This document shows, piece after piece, positions 26,276-34,333 of a stretch of 64,000 nt of DNA. Source of the DNA: Govania unica (GTDB lineage: Bacteria > Pseudomonadota > Alphaproteobacteria > Sphingomonadales > Govanellaceae); contig NZ_JANWOI010000001.1 in NCBI RefSeq assembly GCF_027920805.1, positions 124,001 through 188,000 of the forward strand, written 5' to 3'. A program made the translations under genes and the position numbers. The number at the start of each line of letters is the position of its first letter. The stretch's first letter is position 1. A model generated the notes under the pieces. That model was not told the DNA's origin and ran no database searches. It saw only the letters and a program-made list of their open reading frames with translations.

Positions 26276-27460
26276 ATGAGCAGGGATCCAGTTGTCATTG
26301 TCGGCATGAGCCGCACCCCCATGGGCGGATTTCAGGGCGATTTCGCGGGCGTGACCGCGCCCGAACTGGGCACGGCGGCCATTCGTGCGGCGGTGGCCGG
26401 GGCCGGGCTTCTGCCCGCCGATATCGAGGAAACCATCATGGGTTGCGTGCTGCCGGCTGGTCTCGGTCAGGCGCCGGCCCGGCAAGCCGCACGGGGCGCG
26501 GGCATTCCCGACGCGGCCGGGGCGACCACGGTCAACAAGATGTGCGGCTCGGGCATGAAGGCGGCCATGTATGCCCATGACGCGCTGCTCGCGGGCAGCA
26601 ATCATGTGCTGGTGGCGGGCGGCATGGAAAGCATGACCAACGCTCCCTATCTGCTGCCGAAGGCGCGTGGCGGCTATCGTCTGGGCCATCAGGTGGTGCA
26701 GGATCATATGTTCCTCGACGGTCTTGAGGACGCCTATGACAAGGGCCGCCTCATGGGCAGCTTTGCCGAGGACGCGGCGCAGCATTTCCAGTTCACCCGC
26801 GAGGCCCAGGACAATTTCGCCATCAGCTCGCTTCTGCGCGCGCAAAAGGCCATCCAGGACGGCCTGTTCACCGGGGAAATCACGCCGGTCACGGTCAAGG
26901 GCCGGGGTGGCGCGGTGGATGTCATCATCGACGAACAACCGGGCAAGGCCAGGATCGACAAGATCCCAACCCTCAAACCCGCCTTCGCTAAGGATGGCAC
27001 GGTGACGGCGGCCAATTCCTCGTCGATCTCGGACGGGGCGGCGGCGCTGGTGATGATGCGCGAAAGCGAAGCCGAGCGGCGCGGTCTGACCCCCATCGCC
27101 CGCGTGCTCGGCCATGCGACCCATGCGGCGGCACCGGCCTGGTTCACCACGGCTCCGGTGGGCGCGATGCAGAAGCTTTTGGACAAGATCGACTGGACCA
27201 AGGATGACGTCGATCTTTATGAAATCAACGAAGCCTTCGCCGTGGTCGCCATGATCGCCATGAAGGAACTCGATCTCAATCATGACAAGGTCAATATCCA
27301 TGGCGGGGCCTGCGCGCTCGGTCATCCGATCGGAGCCTCGGGCGCGCGGATTCTGGTGACGCTGATGGCGGCTTTGCAGAATCATGGGTTGAAGCGCGGC
27401 GTGGCAAGTCTTTGCATCGGCGGCGGCGAAGCCACGGCCATGGCGGTCGAGCTGGTTTAA
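26276..27460 (+). CDS. Acetyl-CoA C-acetyltransferase (thiolase)
   Basis: 394 aa, thiolase fold. The acylated nucleophile is C90 in TTVNKMCGSGMKA. The second catalytic set is NIHGGACALGHPIGASG (His) and SLCIGGGEATAM (Cys) near the C-terminus. It joins or splits acetyl-CoA units in acetoacetyl-CoA metabolism or beta-oxidation. It starts behind AAGGAGAAAAATC, a strong ribosome binding site. An acyl-CoA dehydrogenase gene follows 106 bp later, past a palindromic repeat, suggesting a short catabolic unit possibly for branched-chain acyl-CoA. It is a different paralogue from the thiolase at 34334. Confidence 0.95.
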   Translation: MSRDPVVIVGMSRTPMGGFQGDFAGVTAPELGTAAIRAAVAGAGLLPADIEETIMGCVLPAGLGQAPARQAARGAGIPDAAGATTVNKMCGSGMKAAMYAHDALLAGSNHVLVAGGMESMTNAPYLLPKARGGYRLGHQVVQDHMFLDGLEDAYDKGRLMGSFAEDAAQHFQFTREAQDNFAISSLLRAQKAIQDGLFTGEITPVTVKGRGGAVDVIIDEQPGKARIDKIPTLKPAFAKDGTVTAANSSSISDGAAALVMMRESEAERRGLTPIARVLGHATHAAAPAWFTTAPVGAMQKLLDKIDWTKDDVDLYEINEAFAVVAMIAMKELDLNHDKVNIHGGACALGHPIGASGARILVTLMAALQNHGLKRGVASLCIGGGEATAMAVELV

Positions 27461-27468
27461 GTGAATTC

Positions 27469-27543
27469 CGTCATGCGCGGGCTTGACCCGCGCATCCATA
27501 TTGCCGAGGGCAGTGGATTGCCGGGTCAAGCCCGGCAATGACA
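27469..27543. repeat. Palindromic intergenic repeat, family A
   Basis: Two inverted arms: CGTCATGCGCGGGCTTGACC... and TGGATTGCCGGGTCAAGCCC...AATGAC. Each arm is itself a hairpin. It lies between the thiolase and acyl-CoA dehydrogenase genes and ends 24 bp before the latter's start. Confidence 0.85.
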
Positions 27544-27566
27544 GATGGGAAGACAGGGAACGCCAC

Positions 27567-28703
27567 ATGATCCTTTCCGAAGAACAACGCATGGTGCGCG
27601 ATATGGCGCGCGACTTTGCCCAGGAAAAACTCGCGCCCAATGCCGCCGCCTGGGATGACGCGGGTGCGATCCCCATGGAGATCCTCCATGAGATGGGGGC
27701 GCTCGGTCTCATGGGCATGACCGTGCCCGAGGAATGGGACGGGGCCGCTGCCGATTATGTGTCCTATGCCCTGGCGCTGATGGAAATCGCCGCCGGCAAT
27801 GGCGCGGTGTCGACGGTCATGAGCGTGAACAACGCGCCCTGTTGCGCTGCCGTGCTTGCGAACGGCACTGACGTCCAGAAAGACCGCTTTCTCCGCCCCA
27901 TGGCGCGGGGTGAAAAGATCGGAGCCTTTTGTCTGACCGAACCGCAGGCGGGGTCAGATGCCTCGGCGCTTAAGACCCGGGCGCGGCGTACGGACGGCGG
28001 CTATGTGATTTCGGGCAGCAAGCAGTTCATCACCTCAGGCAAGATCGGCGGCGTGGCCATTCTGTTTGCCGTCACCGATCCGGAGGCGGGCAAGAAAGGC
28101 ATTTCGGCCTTTGTGATCGACACCAAGACCCGGGGCTACACCGTGGCCAATGTCGAACATAAGCTTGGCCAGAAAGCATCCGACACCTGTTCGATCCTGT
28201 TTGACGATATGGAAGTTGCGGGTGACGCGCTGATGGGCCGGGAAGGTGACGGCTATAAAATCGCCCTCGCCAATCTCGAGGCCGGACGCATCGGCATCGC
28301 CGCCCAAAGCGTAGGCATGGCAAGCGCTGCGCTCGATTATGCGATCCAGTATGCGAAGGATCGCGTGACCTTTGGCAAGGCGATCATCGAGCATCAGGCG
28401 GTCGGGTTCCGGCTCGCCGACATGGCCACCAAACTCGCCGCCGCACGGCAGCTGGTGCTTCATGCCGCAAGCCTCAAGGACGCGGGCGAGCCCTGCCTGA
28501 CTGAGGCCTCCATGGCCAAGCTCTTTGCGTCGGAAATGGCCGAGGAAGTCTGTTCGGCGGCCATTCAGACCTTGGGCGGCTATGGCTATCTCAAGGATTT
28601 CCCGGTCGAACGCATCTACCGCGATGTGCGCGTGTGCCAGATTTATGAAGGCACGTCGGATATCCAGCGGCTGGTCATCGCCCGCGCGCTTCAAGCGGGG
28701 TGA
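27567..28703 (+). CDS. Acyl-CoA dehydrogenase
   Basis: 378 aa, four-chain acyl-CoA dehydrogenase of the short/branched-chain type, FAD-dependent, producing trans-2-enoyl-CoA with electrons passed to ETF. Marks: FCLTEPQAGSDASALKTRA, VEHKLGQKASDTCSILFDD, RVTFGKAIIEHQAVGF, and the C-terminal IQTLGGYGYLKDFPVERIYRD with YEGTSDIQRLVIAR. The catalytic base Glu is in the YEGTSDIQ loop. The frame is open upstream to 27483, but that part runs through the palindromic repeat; the ATG at 27567 (MILSEEQRMVRD) matches the family N-terminus. Confidence 0.94.
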   Translation: MILSEEQRMVRDMARDFAQEKLAPNAAAWDDAGAIPMEILHEMGALGLMGMTVPEEWDGAAADYVSYALALMEIAAGNGAVSTVMSVNNAPCCAAVLANGTDVQKDRFLRPMARGEKIGAFCLTEPQAGSDASALKTRARRTDGGYVISGSKQFITSGKIGGVAILFAVTDPEAGKKGISAFVIDTKTRGYTVANVEHKLGQKASDTCSILFDDMEVAGDALMGREGDGYKIALANLEAGRIGIAAQSVGMASAALDYAIQYAKDRVTFGKAIIEHQAVGFRLADMATKLAAARQLVLHAASLKDAGEPCLTEASMAKLFASEMAEEVCSAAIQTLGGYGYLKDFPVERIYRDVRVCQIYEGTSDIQRLVIARALQAG

Positions 28704-28709
28704 GCAGCA

Positions 28710-28780
28710 TGGATGCCCGGGTCAAGCCCGGGCATGACAATAATTTAGGTGTTATTGCCGGGCTTGACCCGGCAATCCAG
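28710..28780. repeat. Palindromic intergenic repeat, family A
   Basis: GGATGCCCGGGTCAAGCCC arm (28711-28736) and ATTGCCGGGCTTGACCCG arm (28753-28780), opposite in orientation. It lies between the convergent acyl-CoA dehydrogenase and DUF6460 genes. Confidence 0.8.
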
Positions 28781-28809
28781 CTTTATCGGGTCGGCAATAA
28801 CAGCGACGC

Positions 28810-29064
28810 TTACTTTTTGCGCCAGGCTTTCCAAAGATAAACCACGGCATAGATCGGCAGCACCACCGCGGCTCCGACCAGAAGATAGGTAAAGCCATCG
28901 GCGAAGATGGCTTTGACCAGACTGAGCAGCCATTGCACCAGGGTGACGATGCCGGACCAGAAATCATCAGGCCGGATGCCGAGGGTTGTCAGCACGAATC
29001 CGGCAATGAAACAGAGCCCGATGAGCCCGATGATTTTACCCGTGGTGATCTCCGGCAGGTTCAT
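28810..29064 (-). CDS. DUF6460-like small membrane protein
   Basis: 84 aa with two hydrophobic segments: IIGLIGLCFIAGFVLTTLG (about 10-28) and FTYLLVGAAVVLPIYAVVYL (about 58-77), joined by DDFWSGIVTLVQWLLSLVKA. It ends in KAWRKK, a positive cytoplasmic tail. The spacing of Gly, the FWSGI..L..W pattern and the VLP motif resemble alphaproteobacterial DUF6460 proteins of unknown function. It starts 11 nt after the DUF481 gene, so is probably co-transcribed. Confidence 0.7.
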   Translation of the reverse strand: MNLPEITTGKIIGLIGLCFIAGFVLTTLGIRPDDFWSGIVTLVQWLLSLVKAIFADGFTYLLVGAAVVLPIYAVVYLWKAWRKK

Positions 29065-29075
29065 GGCGGTTCCGA

Positions 29076-30077
29076 TTAAAAGTCATAGACGAGACCGGCG
29101 CGCGACACGGTATCGACTTTATGGGTGCCGAGCGGCGGCGCGGAATTATAGCGGTAGTTGTACGAAAACTGACCCGACAGCGCCCCGATGATGCGCAGTT
29201 TGAGCGCTGCGGTGGTGTCGAGGGTCTGTTGGTCATTGCCATAGATATACACCAGATCATGGCTGAGCGAAGCCGTGTCGGTGAATTTCCACAGGAAGGC
29301 CGAACGGGCATAACCGGCGAATTCGGTTTCATCGCGGTTGTCGATGAAGCTGGTTTGCCGGGAGCCCGGACCGGCTTCGAGATTGAAGGTCATATTGTCG
29401 CGGCGGATCACCCGATAACCCATACCGGCGGCTTCCGTGAAGCGATAGTCGATCTGCGAGAAGCGGTCGTTTTCATATTGCACGCTACCGAACAGATAGG
29501 TGCGATCCGACAGGGTATAGTTGATGTCATAGCCCGCGAGCCACCGTCTTTTGCTGGTGAAACCGTCGGTGCGTTCGAAATCAAACAGGCCATTCAGTTT
29601 GTGAGTCCAGTTTTCGGATTCATGAACGGCCTTGCCGATCACCGAGGCGGCGGTCTGCTGGGTATTGCCTGTGCTGCGGGTGGCGGCGACTTCGAGCGCG
29701 CCTTTCCAGCCGTCGAGGCTGAGGAGGCCTGGTTTTTTCTTGAGCTCGGGTTCAGACACCGGCTTGGCGAGATTGAGGGACGGGAAGGCGCCCATGGCGG
29801 CAGAGCGGATGGCCGGCGCCTTGTCGGGAGCGATCGCGGCCACGGCGGCGAGGATGTCTAGGGCTTTTTCCGGATTGGCTTCGATGGCGATCAGCGTCAC
29901 CGCCTGCAAATTCGCGCCTTCATCACGTTCCGCGGCTTTTTTCAGCATCTTGGCCACGCTCGGCTCAACGGCGGCGGCATTTTGTGCAAATGCGGCTCCG
30001 GCGCTCAGGGAAAGGCTCAAGCCGAGGGTTGCTGCAAATGCGATACTGCGCAACAGGGGGCGGGCGGGTACTGACAT
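29076..30077 (-). CDS. DUF481 family outer-membrane protein
   Basis: 333 aa. A signal peptide (LGLSLSLSAGAAFA) is followed by a helical, Ala-rich part (about 35-105) and then a DUF481 beta-barrel: GWKGALEVAATRSTGNTQQT, RRWLAGYDINYTLSDRTYLF, YRVIRRDNMTFNLEAGPG, ending RAGLVYDF with terminal Phe. DUF481/YdiY proteins are salt- or acid-induced outer-membrane proteins of uncertain function. SD TCGGAGG precedes the ATG, and a 10-bp hairpin lies in the leader. It lies downstream of YceI and ZnuA genes on the same strand (121-bp gap). Confidence 0.85.
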   Translation of the reverse strand: MSVPARPLLRSIAFAATLGLSLSLSAGAAFAQNAAAVEPSVAKMLKKAAERDEGANLQAVTLIAIEANPEKALDILAAVAAIAPDKAPAIRSAAMGAFPSLNLAKPVSEPELKKKPGLLSLDGWKGALEVAATRSTGNTQQTAASVIGKAVHESENWTHKLNGLFDFERTDGFTSKRRWLAGYDINYTLSDRTYLFGSVQYENDRFSQIDYRFTEAAGMGYRVIRRDNMTFNLEAGPGSRQTSFIDNRDETEFAGYARSAFLWKFTDTASLSHDLVYIYGNDQQTLDTTAALKLRIIGALSGQFSYNYRYNSAPPLGTHKVDTVSRAGLVYDF

Positions 30078-30100
30078 ACTGGTCCTCCGATAGTTTTTTT

Positions 30101-30124
30101 GCTGCGGATGTTGCCATCCGCAGC
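30101..30124 (-). other. Hairpin in the DUF481 gene leader
   Basis: GCTGCGGATG (30101-30110) and CATCCGCAGC (30115-30124) form a perfect 10-bp stem with a 4-nt loop. On the minus strand it is followed by seven A and then the ribosome binding site, so it is not a U-tract terminator there. On the plus strand a short CTTTTA follows. Confidence 0.6.
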
Positions 30125-30198
30125 CTTTTACTCGGTCAGGACCATAAAAAAGGAATGCGGCAATTTCTTGCCGAATGTAGTGTTTTTCGCAGGTTTCT

Positions 30199-30816
30199 TT
30201 ATTTTTTCATGTCATTAAACAGCAGCACGAAGCTGACCGGTACGGCGCTGCTGATGCTGGGCAGCTGGGCGAGGTCCATCATTTTCTTGATCCCGGCGGC
30301 AAGCCCGTATTTGTTGGCGTCGAGCATGAGCATTTCCTTGGGAGTGACGAGCACGCGGGTTGGGCTCAGCCGGGCGACCAGCAGTTCGGCATTTATGGTC
30401 TGTGAAACGCCATGGAGCGACAGCTGAAGCGGGGCCGAGACCGTGGTGGTTGCACCGGGCTTCAGGTCTTTCATGGTCTTCTGCGCTGCTGCGTCAAAAT
30501 TCGCGGTGACGGTGGCGGCGGGGAATTTCGTCACTTCAAACAGAAATTCGCGCATGCGGTCGTTGCGGATGTCGGCCCAGGTTTCGACCGAGCCAAGTTT
30601 GATGGTGACGCTGGCCGCGCCGGTGTCGGAGACGCCGCCCGCAAGTTCGGTGAAATGATGCACTTCACCGACGTCGCCCTTCTTGACTGAGGCGAAACTC
30701 AGCGATGAATTTGCCGGGTCGAGGGTCCAGGCGGCCAAGGCTTGTCCGGCGACGAGCGGACTTGCCATGAGAAAACCGGCGACCAGAGCGGGGGAAAATT
30801 TGCGGCTCAAAGACAT
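30199..30816 (-). CDS. YceI family periplasmic protein
   Basis: About 205 aa. The start at 30816 has AAGGAG nine nt upstream, better spaced than the ATG two codons earlier. A signal peptide (LVAGFLMASPLVAGQALA) precedes the lipocalin-like YceI domain: WTLDPANSSLSFASVKKG, VTIKLGSVETWADIRNDRM, FPAATVTANF and SLHGVSQTINAELLV. YceI proteins bind isoprenoid-type lipids in the periplasm. It lies 29 nt behind znuA and is probably co-transcribed, an unusual pairing. Confidence 0.9.
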   Translation of the reverse strand: MSLSRKFSPALVAGFLMASPLVAGQALAAWTLDPANSSLSFASVKKGDVGEVHHFTELAGGVSDTGAASVTIKLGSVETWADIRNDRMREFLFEVTKFPAATVTANFDAAAQKTMKDLKPGATTTVSAPLQLSLHGVSQTINAELLVARLSPTRVLVTPKEMLMLDANKYGLAAGIKKMMDLAQLPSISSAVPVSFVLLFNDMKK

Positions 30817-30845
30817 GTGCATTCGCTCCTTGATGAGAATGGCGG

Positions 30846-31751
30846 TCAGGATGGCTTCGGCGCGCTGTCAAGGCAAGACGCGAGATCGCGGGCGAGCTTT
30901 TCCATCATACGCTCATAGAGCCCGGGTCCCTGCGGCAAGGTCGTCCCGAGATGGTCCAACATGGCGACGCGCACCGGCAATCCCTCGACCACGGGCGCGA
31001 TCAGCTTGGGCTCATATTCCGGTTCGGTAAAGAGGCAACGCAACTGATCGCGGCGGATGATGTCACGCAGGATGCGGATATGCCGGGCTCCGGCCACCGG
31101 ATTTTCGGCCTGCTGTACGACGAAGCCGCGGTTGGTCAGACCGTAGCGCAGCTCAAGATACTGGTAGGCATCGTGAAAGGTCAGATAGGGCTGGGCGCGT
31201 ACCGGCGTGAGCAGATGGTCGAGTGTGACTTTGAGCCGGTCGATCCGGGCCACGGCGGTTGCGGCGTTGCGCTGATAGAGGGCGGCATGGGCGGGGTCGA
31301 TGCGGGCGAGCCGCGTGGCCGTGAGGCGCAGAATGGCAATGGCATTCTCAGGGTCGAGCCAGAGATGCGGATCAAGCGCGCCGGTGATCATGGGCTCGAT
31401 GCGCTCGGCCGAGCGCCGCTCCACATGATGTTCAAGCGGGGGCTCATCGAGGAGCGTGATCACCCGCGCGGGGTCAAGCGCGGCGAGCGGCCGCTCAAGC
31501 CCCGGCTCAAGCCCGGGGCCGACGCGTATGATCAGGGCGGCGGAGCGAAGCGCGCGGGCGTCCGATGGCTTCAGGACATAATCATGGGGCGATTGCCCGC
31601 GTGGAATGAGTAAGTGCGGCGTGCCGACTCCGGTCATCACCTCGCTCACGAGCGCATGCAGCGGCAGCACGCTCACAACCACCCGCGGCGCGGCTTGCGC
31701 AGGCAAAAGCGCGGCCAGAAAAAACACAAGACTGAGGATGGCCTGCCGCAC
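30846..31751 (-). CDS. znuA: Zinc ABC transporter substrate-binding protein ZnuA-like
   Basis: 301 aa. A signal peptide (LVFFLAALLPAQA) precedes a cluster A-I metal-binding fold. Candidate Zn ligands are H32 (VLPLHALVSEV), H56 (QSPHDYVLKPSDA), H128-region (LDPHLWLDPENA), His in TFHDAYQYLELRYGL and Glu/Asp near FTEPEYEPKL. The acidic/His-rich loop of many ZnuA proteins is short here (PPLEHHVERR). No ZnuB or ZnuC gene is in the window, so the permease must be elsewhere. The 15-bp palindrome 32 bp upstream looks like a Zur box, supporting zinc instead of manganese. Confidence 0.88.
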   Translation of the reverse strand: MRQAILSLVFFLAALLPAQAAPRVVVSVLPLHALVSEVMTGVGTPHLLIPRGQSPHDYVLKPSDARALRSAALIIRVGPGLEPGLERPLAALDPARVITLLDEPPLEHHVERRSAERIEPMITGALDPHLWLDPENAIAILRLTATRLARIDPAHAALYQRNAATAVARIDRLKVTLDHLLTPVRAQPYLTFHDAYQYLELRYGLTNRGFVVQQAENPVAGARHIRILRDIIRRDQLRCLFTEPEYEPKLIAPVVEGLPVRVAMLDHLGTTLPQGPGLYERMMEKLARDLASCLDSAPKPS

Positions 31752-31782
31752 TGACGGATCTCCGAAACTGGGATGTTGCGGA

Positions 31783-31797
31783 TGTTATAGTATAACA
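31783..31797. promoter_or_regulatory. Zur-like operator of znuA
   Basis: TGTTATAGTATAACA is a perfect 7-1-7 palindrome ending 32 bp before the znuA ATG. Zur boxes of proteobacteria have the core TGTTATAnnATAACA or close variants. Its place near the expected promoter fits repression in zinc-replete cells. Confidence 0.75.
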
Positions 31798-31854
31798 ATA
31801 TGCCGGAGGGCAATGGGGATGGTTTGTCCGTCAGAGTTCAGCCAGCAACCACCT

Positions 31855-31953
31855 GTCATTGCGAGGCGCCAGCCGAAGCAATCCAGTCCCGCCGTGGCAG
31901 AGCCTGACCAAAGCCCTGGATCGCCACGCCGCTTGCGCGGCTCGCGATGACGG
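31855..31953. repeat. Palindromic intergenic repeat, family B
   Basis: Arms GTCATTGCGAGGCGCCAGCC... and ...GCGGCTCGCGATGACGG, with internal CAATCCAGTCCC and CTGGATCGCCACGCC. It is the same family as the tandem array at 5094 and the copy at 54871. It is followed by a family A copy at 31973. Confidence 0.85.
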
Positions 31954-31972
31954 GGGTTTCTCGCTTTTATTT

Positions 31973-32060
31973 TGTCATTGCCGGGCTTGACCCGGCAATC
32001 CATCTGGCTAGCAGTTTGCCGGTTGATCCATGGATTGCCGGGTCAAGCCCGGCAATGACA
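31973..32060. repeat. Palindromic intergenic repeat, family A
   Basis: GTCATTGCCGGGCTTGACCC at the left and GGGTCAAGCCCGGCAATGAC at the right are exact inverse copies over 20 bases. With the family B copy it fills most of the znuA-fadB intergenic gap. Confidence 0.88.
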
Positions 32061-32119
32061 ATGAATATATACGGCGGTTAGTTTTTCTGGTTGGGTTCTG
32101 ATCGAGTCTCCATTCGTGT

Positions 32120-32139
32120 TGAGGCAGGGGCCTGCCTCA
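32120..32139. other. Short hairpin downstream of the FadB-type gene
   Basis: TGAGGCAGG and CCTGCCTCA form a 9-bp perfect inverted repeat 24 nt past the stop of the minus-strand fadB-like gene. There is no U-tract. The surrounding bases resemble a short relic of family C. Confidence 0.4.
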
Positions 32140-32162
32140 GCACATCACATGGCGCCTGTTCA

Positions 32163-34316
32163 TCATGCGGCGTAGAAGGTCTCGCCCTTTGCGGCCATGT
32201 CGCGTAGCAGTTTTGGGGGGGTGAAGCGGTCGCCGTAGGCTTTGGCCAGGCGGTCGCATTCGGCGACGAATTTGGGCAGGCCGATGGTGTCGATCATCGA
32301 CAGCGGGCCGCCGGTCTGGGGAGCGAATCCCCAGCCGAAGATTGCGCCGACGTCGGCATCCGCGGGGGCTTTGAGGACGCCTTCCTCATAGCAGCGCACG
32401 ACCTCGATGGCCTGGCGGTAGAGGAGCCGTTCCTTGACCTCGTCTACCGATGGCTGGTCTGCGGCGGGCGGGAATTCGTCGGCGAGGCCGGGCCAGAGAT
32501 GTTTTTTCGAACCGTCGGTCGGGTAATCGTAAAAGCCCTTGCCGGCCTTCTTGCCGATGCGGCCGAGCTTGGTGACGAAATATTCGGCCACGGCGTCGGC
32601 CGGGTGCGGCTGATAGGCGTCACCGAGCGCGGCTTTGGTGGCCTTGCCGACTTTATACATGAGTTCGATCGACACCTCGTCGCCGACGGCGAAGGGACCG
32701 ACCGGCATTCCGGCCATAAGCCCGGCGTTTTCGATGAGCGCCGGTTTGACGCCTTCCTTCAGCATGGCGATGGCTTCGGTCGGGTAGGTGGCGAAACAGC
32801 GGCTGGTGTAAAAGCCGCGGCTGTCATTGACGACGATGGGGGTCTTGCGGATCTGCTGTACATAATCGAGCGCGCGGGCCAATGCTGCATCGCCGGTTTT
32901 CTCGCCGACGATGATTTCGACCAGCGGCATTTTTTCCACGGGCGAGAAAAAATGAATGCCGATGAACTGTTCCGGCCGTTTCGACGCCTCTGCCAATCCG
33001 GTGATCGGCAGGGTCGAGGTGTTCGAGGCATAGATCGAATCCCCCGGCATCACGGTTTCGGCCCGGGCGGTGACGTCGGCCTTGATCTTCACATCCTCGA
33101 ACACCGCCTCGATCACGAGATCGCCGCCCGCGAGCTGCGCATAGTCGGTGGTCGCGGTGATGCGGGCCAAAAGCGCGTCGGCCTTGTCGCGGGTCATACG
33201 GCCGCGTTTGACGTCCTTTTCCACAAGGTCGACCGCATGGGCCTTGCCCTTGTCGGCGGCCTCCTGGCTCATGTCGATGAGCACGACCTCCATCCCGGCC
33301 TGGGCCGAGACATAGGCGATGCCCGCACCCATCATGCCGGCCCCGAGTACGCCGAGCTTGGCGATCTTTTTCTTTTCAACATTTGCCGGGCGACGGATCA
33401 GCTTGTCGGCCTCGCCCTTGTTGACGAACAGGGTGCGGATCATGTTGGCCGCCTCGGGGCGCAGAATGATCGAGGTGAGATAGCGGCCTTCGATGCGGAG
33501 AGCGGCATCGATCGGCACCTGATGGCCTTCATAGACGGCGGCCAGAATGGCCTGCGGGGCTGGATAGACATCCTTGGTTTCCCGCCGCAGCATGGCCTCG
33601 GCGGCCATGAAGGTCTGGACGATTTTCGGCGTCATGGCGCCGGAGCCGCCGGGGACCTTGAAGCCTTTCTGATCCCAGGGCTGCACCGGGCTGCCGCCTT
33701 CGCGGATCCACAATATGGCGGTATTGACCACATCGGCGAGGGGGGCGATCTTATGCACGACACCAAAGCCGAGCGCTTCCTGCGGGCTCATGGAGCGGCC
33801 CTGCAACAGATAGGGCAGCGCCGCCTGCACGCCCATCAGACGCGGCAGGCGCTGAGTGCCCCCGGCACCGGGCAGCAACCCGACTTTCACTTCCGGTAGG
33901 GCCAGTTGCAGTTTCGGATCGTCGGCCACCACGCGGTAATGACAGGCGAGCGTGATCTCAAGCCCGCCGCCCATGGCCAGGCCGTTGATGGCGGCGGCAA
34001 ACGGCTTGCCGCAGGTTTCCATCTTGCGGAGCAGTTTGCTCAGGGTCATGCAATGCTCAAGCGCGTCCTCGACGGGCGTGGTTTGCGCTTTTTTGGACAT
34101 GGCAGCCAGCATGGTGAGATCCGCGCCAGCCATGAAGGCGGGCTTGGCCGAGGTGAGGATGGCGCCCTTGATGGCCGGGTCCGTGCTCACGCGGTCGATC
34201 AGGCTGTCGAGATCGCGCATCATCTGTTCGGTGATCATGTTCATGGAACGGCCGGGCAGATCGAGGCTCAGGATCGCCACATCGCCGTCGACGGTGTATT
34301 TTATGGTCTCGGTCAT
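32163..34316 (-). CDS. FadB/FadJ-type enoyl-CoA hydratase / 3-hydroxyacyl-CoA dehydrogenase
   Basis: 717 aa, full-length alpha subunit of the beta-oxidation multienzyme. Residues 1-about 190 are crotonase-like (GADLTMLAAM, INGLAMGGGLEITLACHYRV, LPEVKVGLLPGAGGTQRLPR with both catalytic Glu positions). From about 325 comes the NAD-binding dehydrogenase (LGVLGAGMMGAGIAYVSAQA, VFEDVKIKADV, HFFSPVEKMPLVEI with catalytic His-Glu, NDSRGFYTSR). The C-terminal repeats end at the stop. It is last in the minus-strand operon MerR-acyl-CoA dehydrogenase-thiolase-this gene, 17 nt after the thiolase. Confidence 0.96.
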   Translation of the reverse strand: MTETIKYTVDGDVAILSLDLPGRSMNMITEQMMRDLDSLIDRVSTDPAIKGAILTSAKPAFMAGADLTMLAAMSKKAQTTPVEDALEHCMTLSKLLRKMETCGKPFAAAINGLAMGGGLEITLACHYRVVADDPKLQLALPEVKVGLLPGAGGTQRLPRLMGVQAALPYLLQGRSMSPQEALGFGVVHKIAPLADVVNTAILWIREGGSPVQPWDQKGFKVPGGSGAMTPKIVQTFMAAEAMLRRETKDVYPAPQAILAAVYEGHQVPIDAALRIEGRYLTSIILRPEAANMIRTLFVNKGEADKLIRRPANVEKKKIAKLGVLGAGMMGAGIAYVSAQAGMEVVLIDMSQEAADKGKAHAVDLVEKDVKRGRMTRDKADALLARITATTDYAQLAGGDLVIEAVFEDVKIKADVTARAETVMPGDSIYASNTSTLPITGLAEASKRPEQFIGIHFFSPVEKMPLVEIIVGEKTGDAALARALDYVQQIRKTPIVVNDSRGFYTSRCFATYPTEAIAMLKEGVKPALIENAGLMAGMPVGPFAVGDEVSIELMYKVGKATKAALGDAYQPHPADAVAEYFVTKLGRIGKKAGKGFYDYPTDGSKKHLWPGLADEFPPAADQPSVDEVKERLLYRQAIEVVRCYEEGVLKAPADADVGAIFGWGFAPQTGGPLSMIDTIGLPKFVAECDRLAKAYGDRFTPPKLLRDMAAKGETFYAA

Positions 34317-34333
34317 GACTGTTTCCTTGTCTC

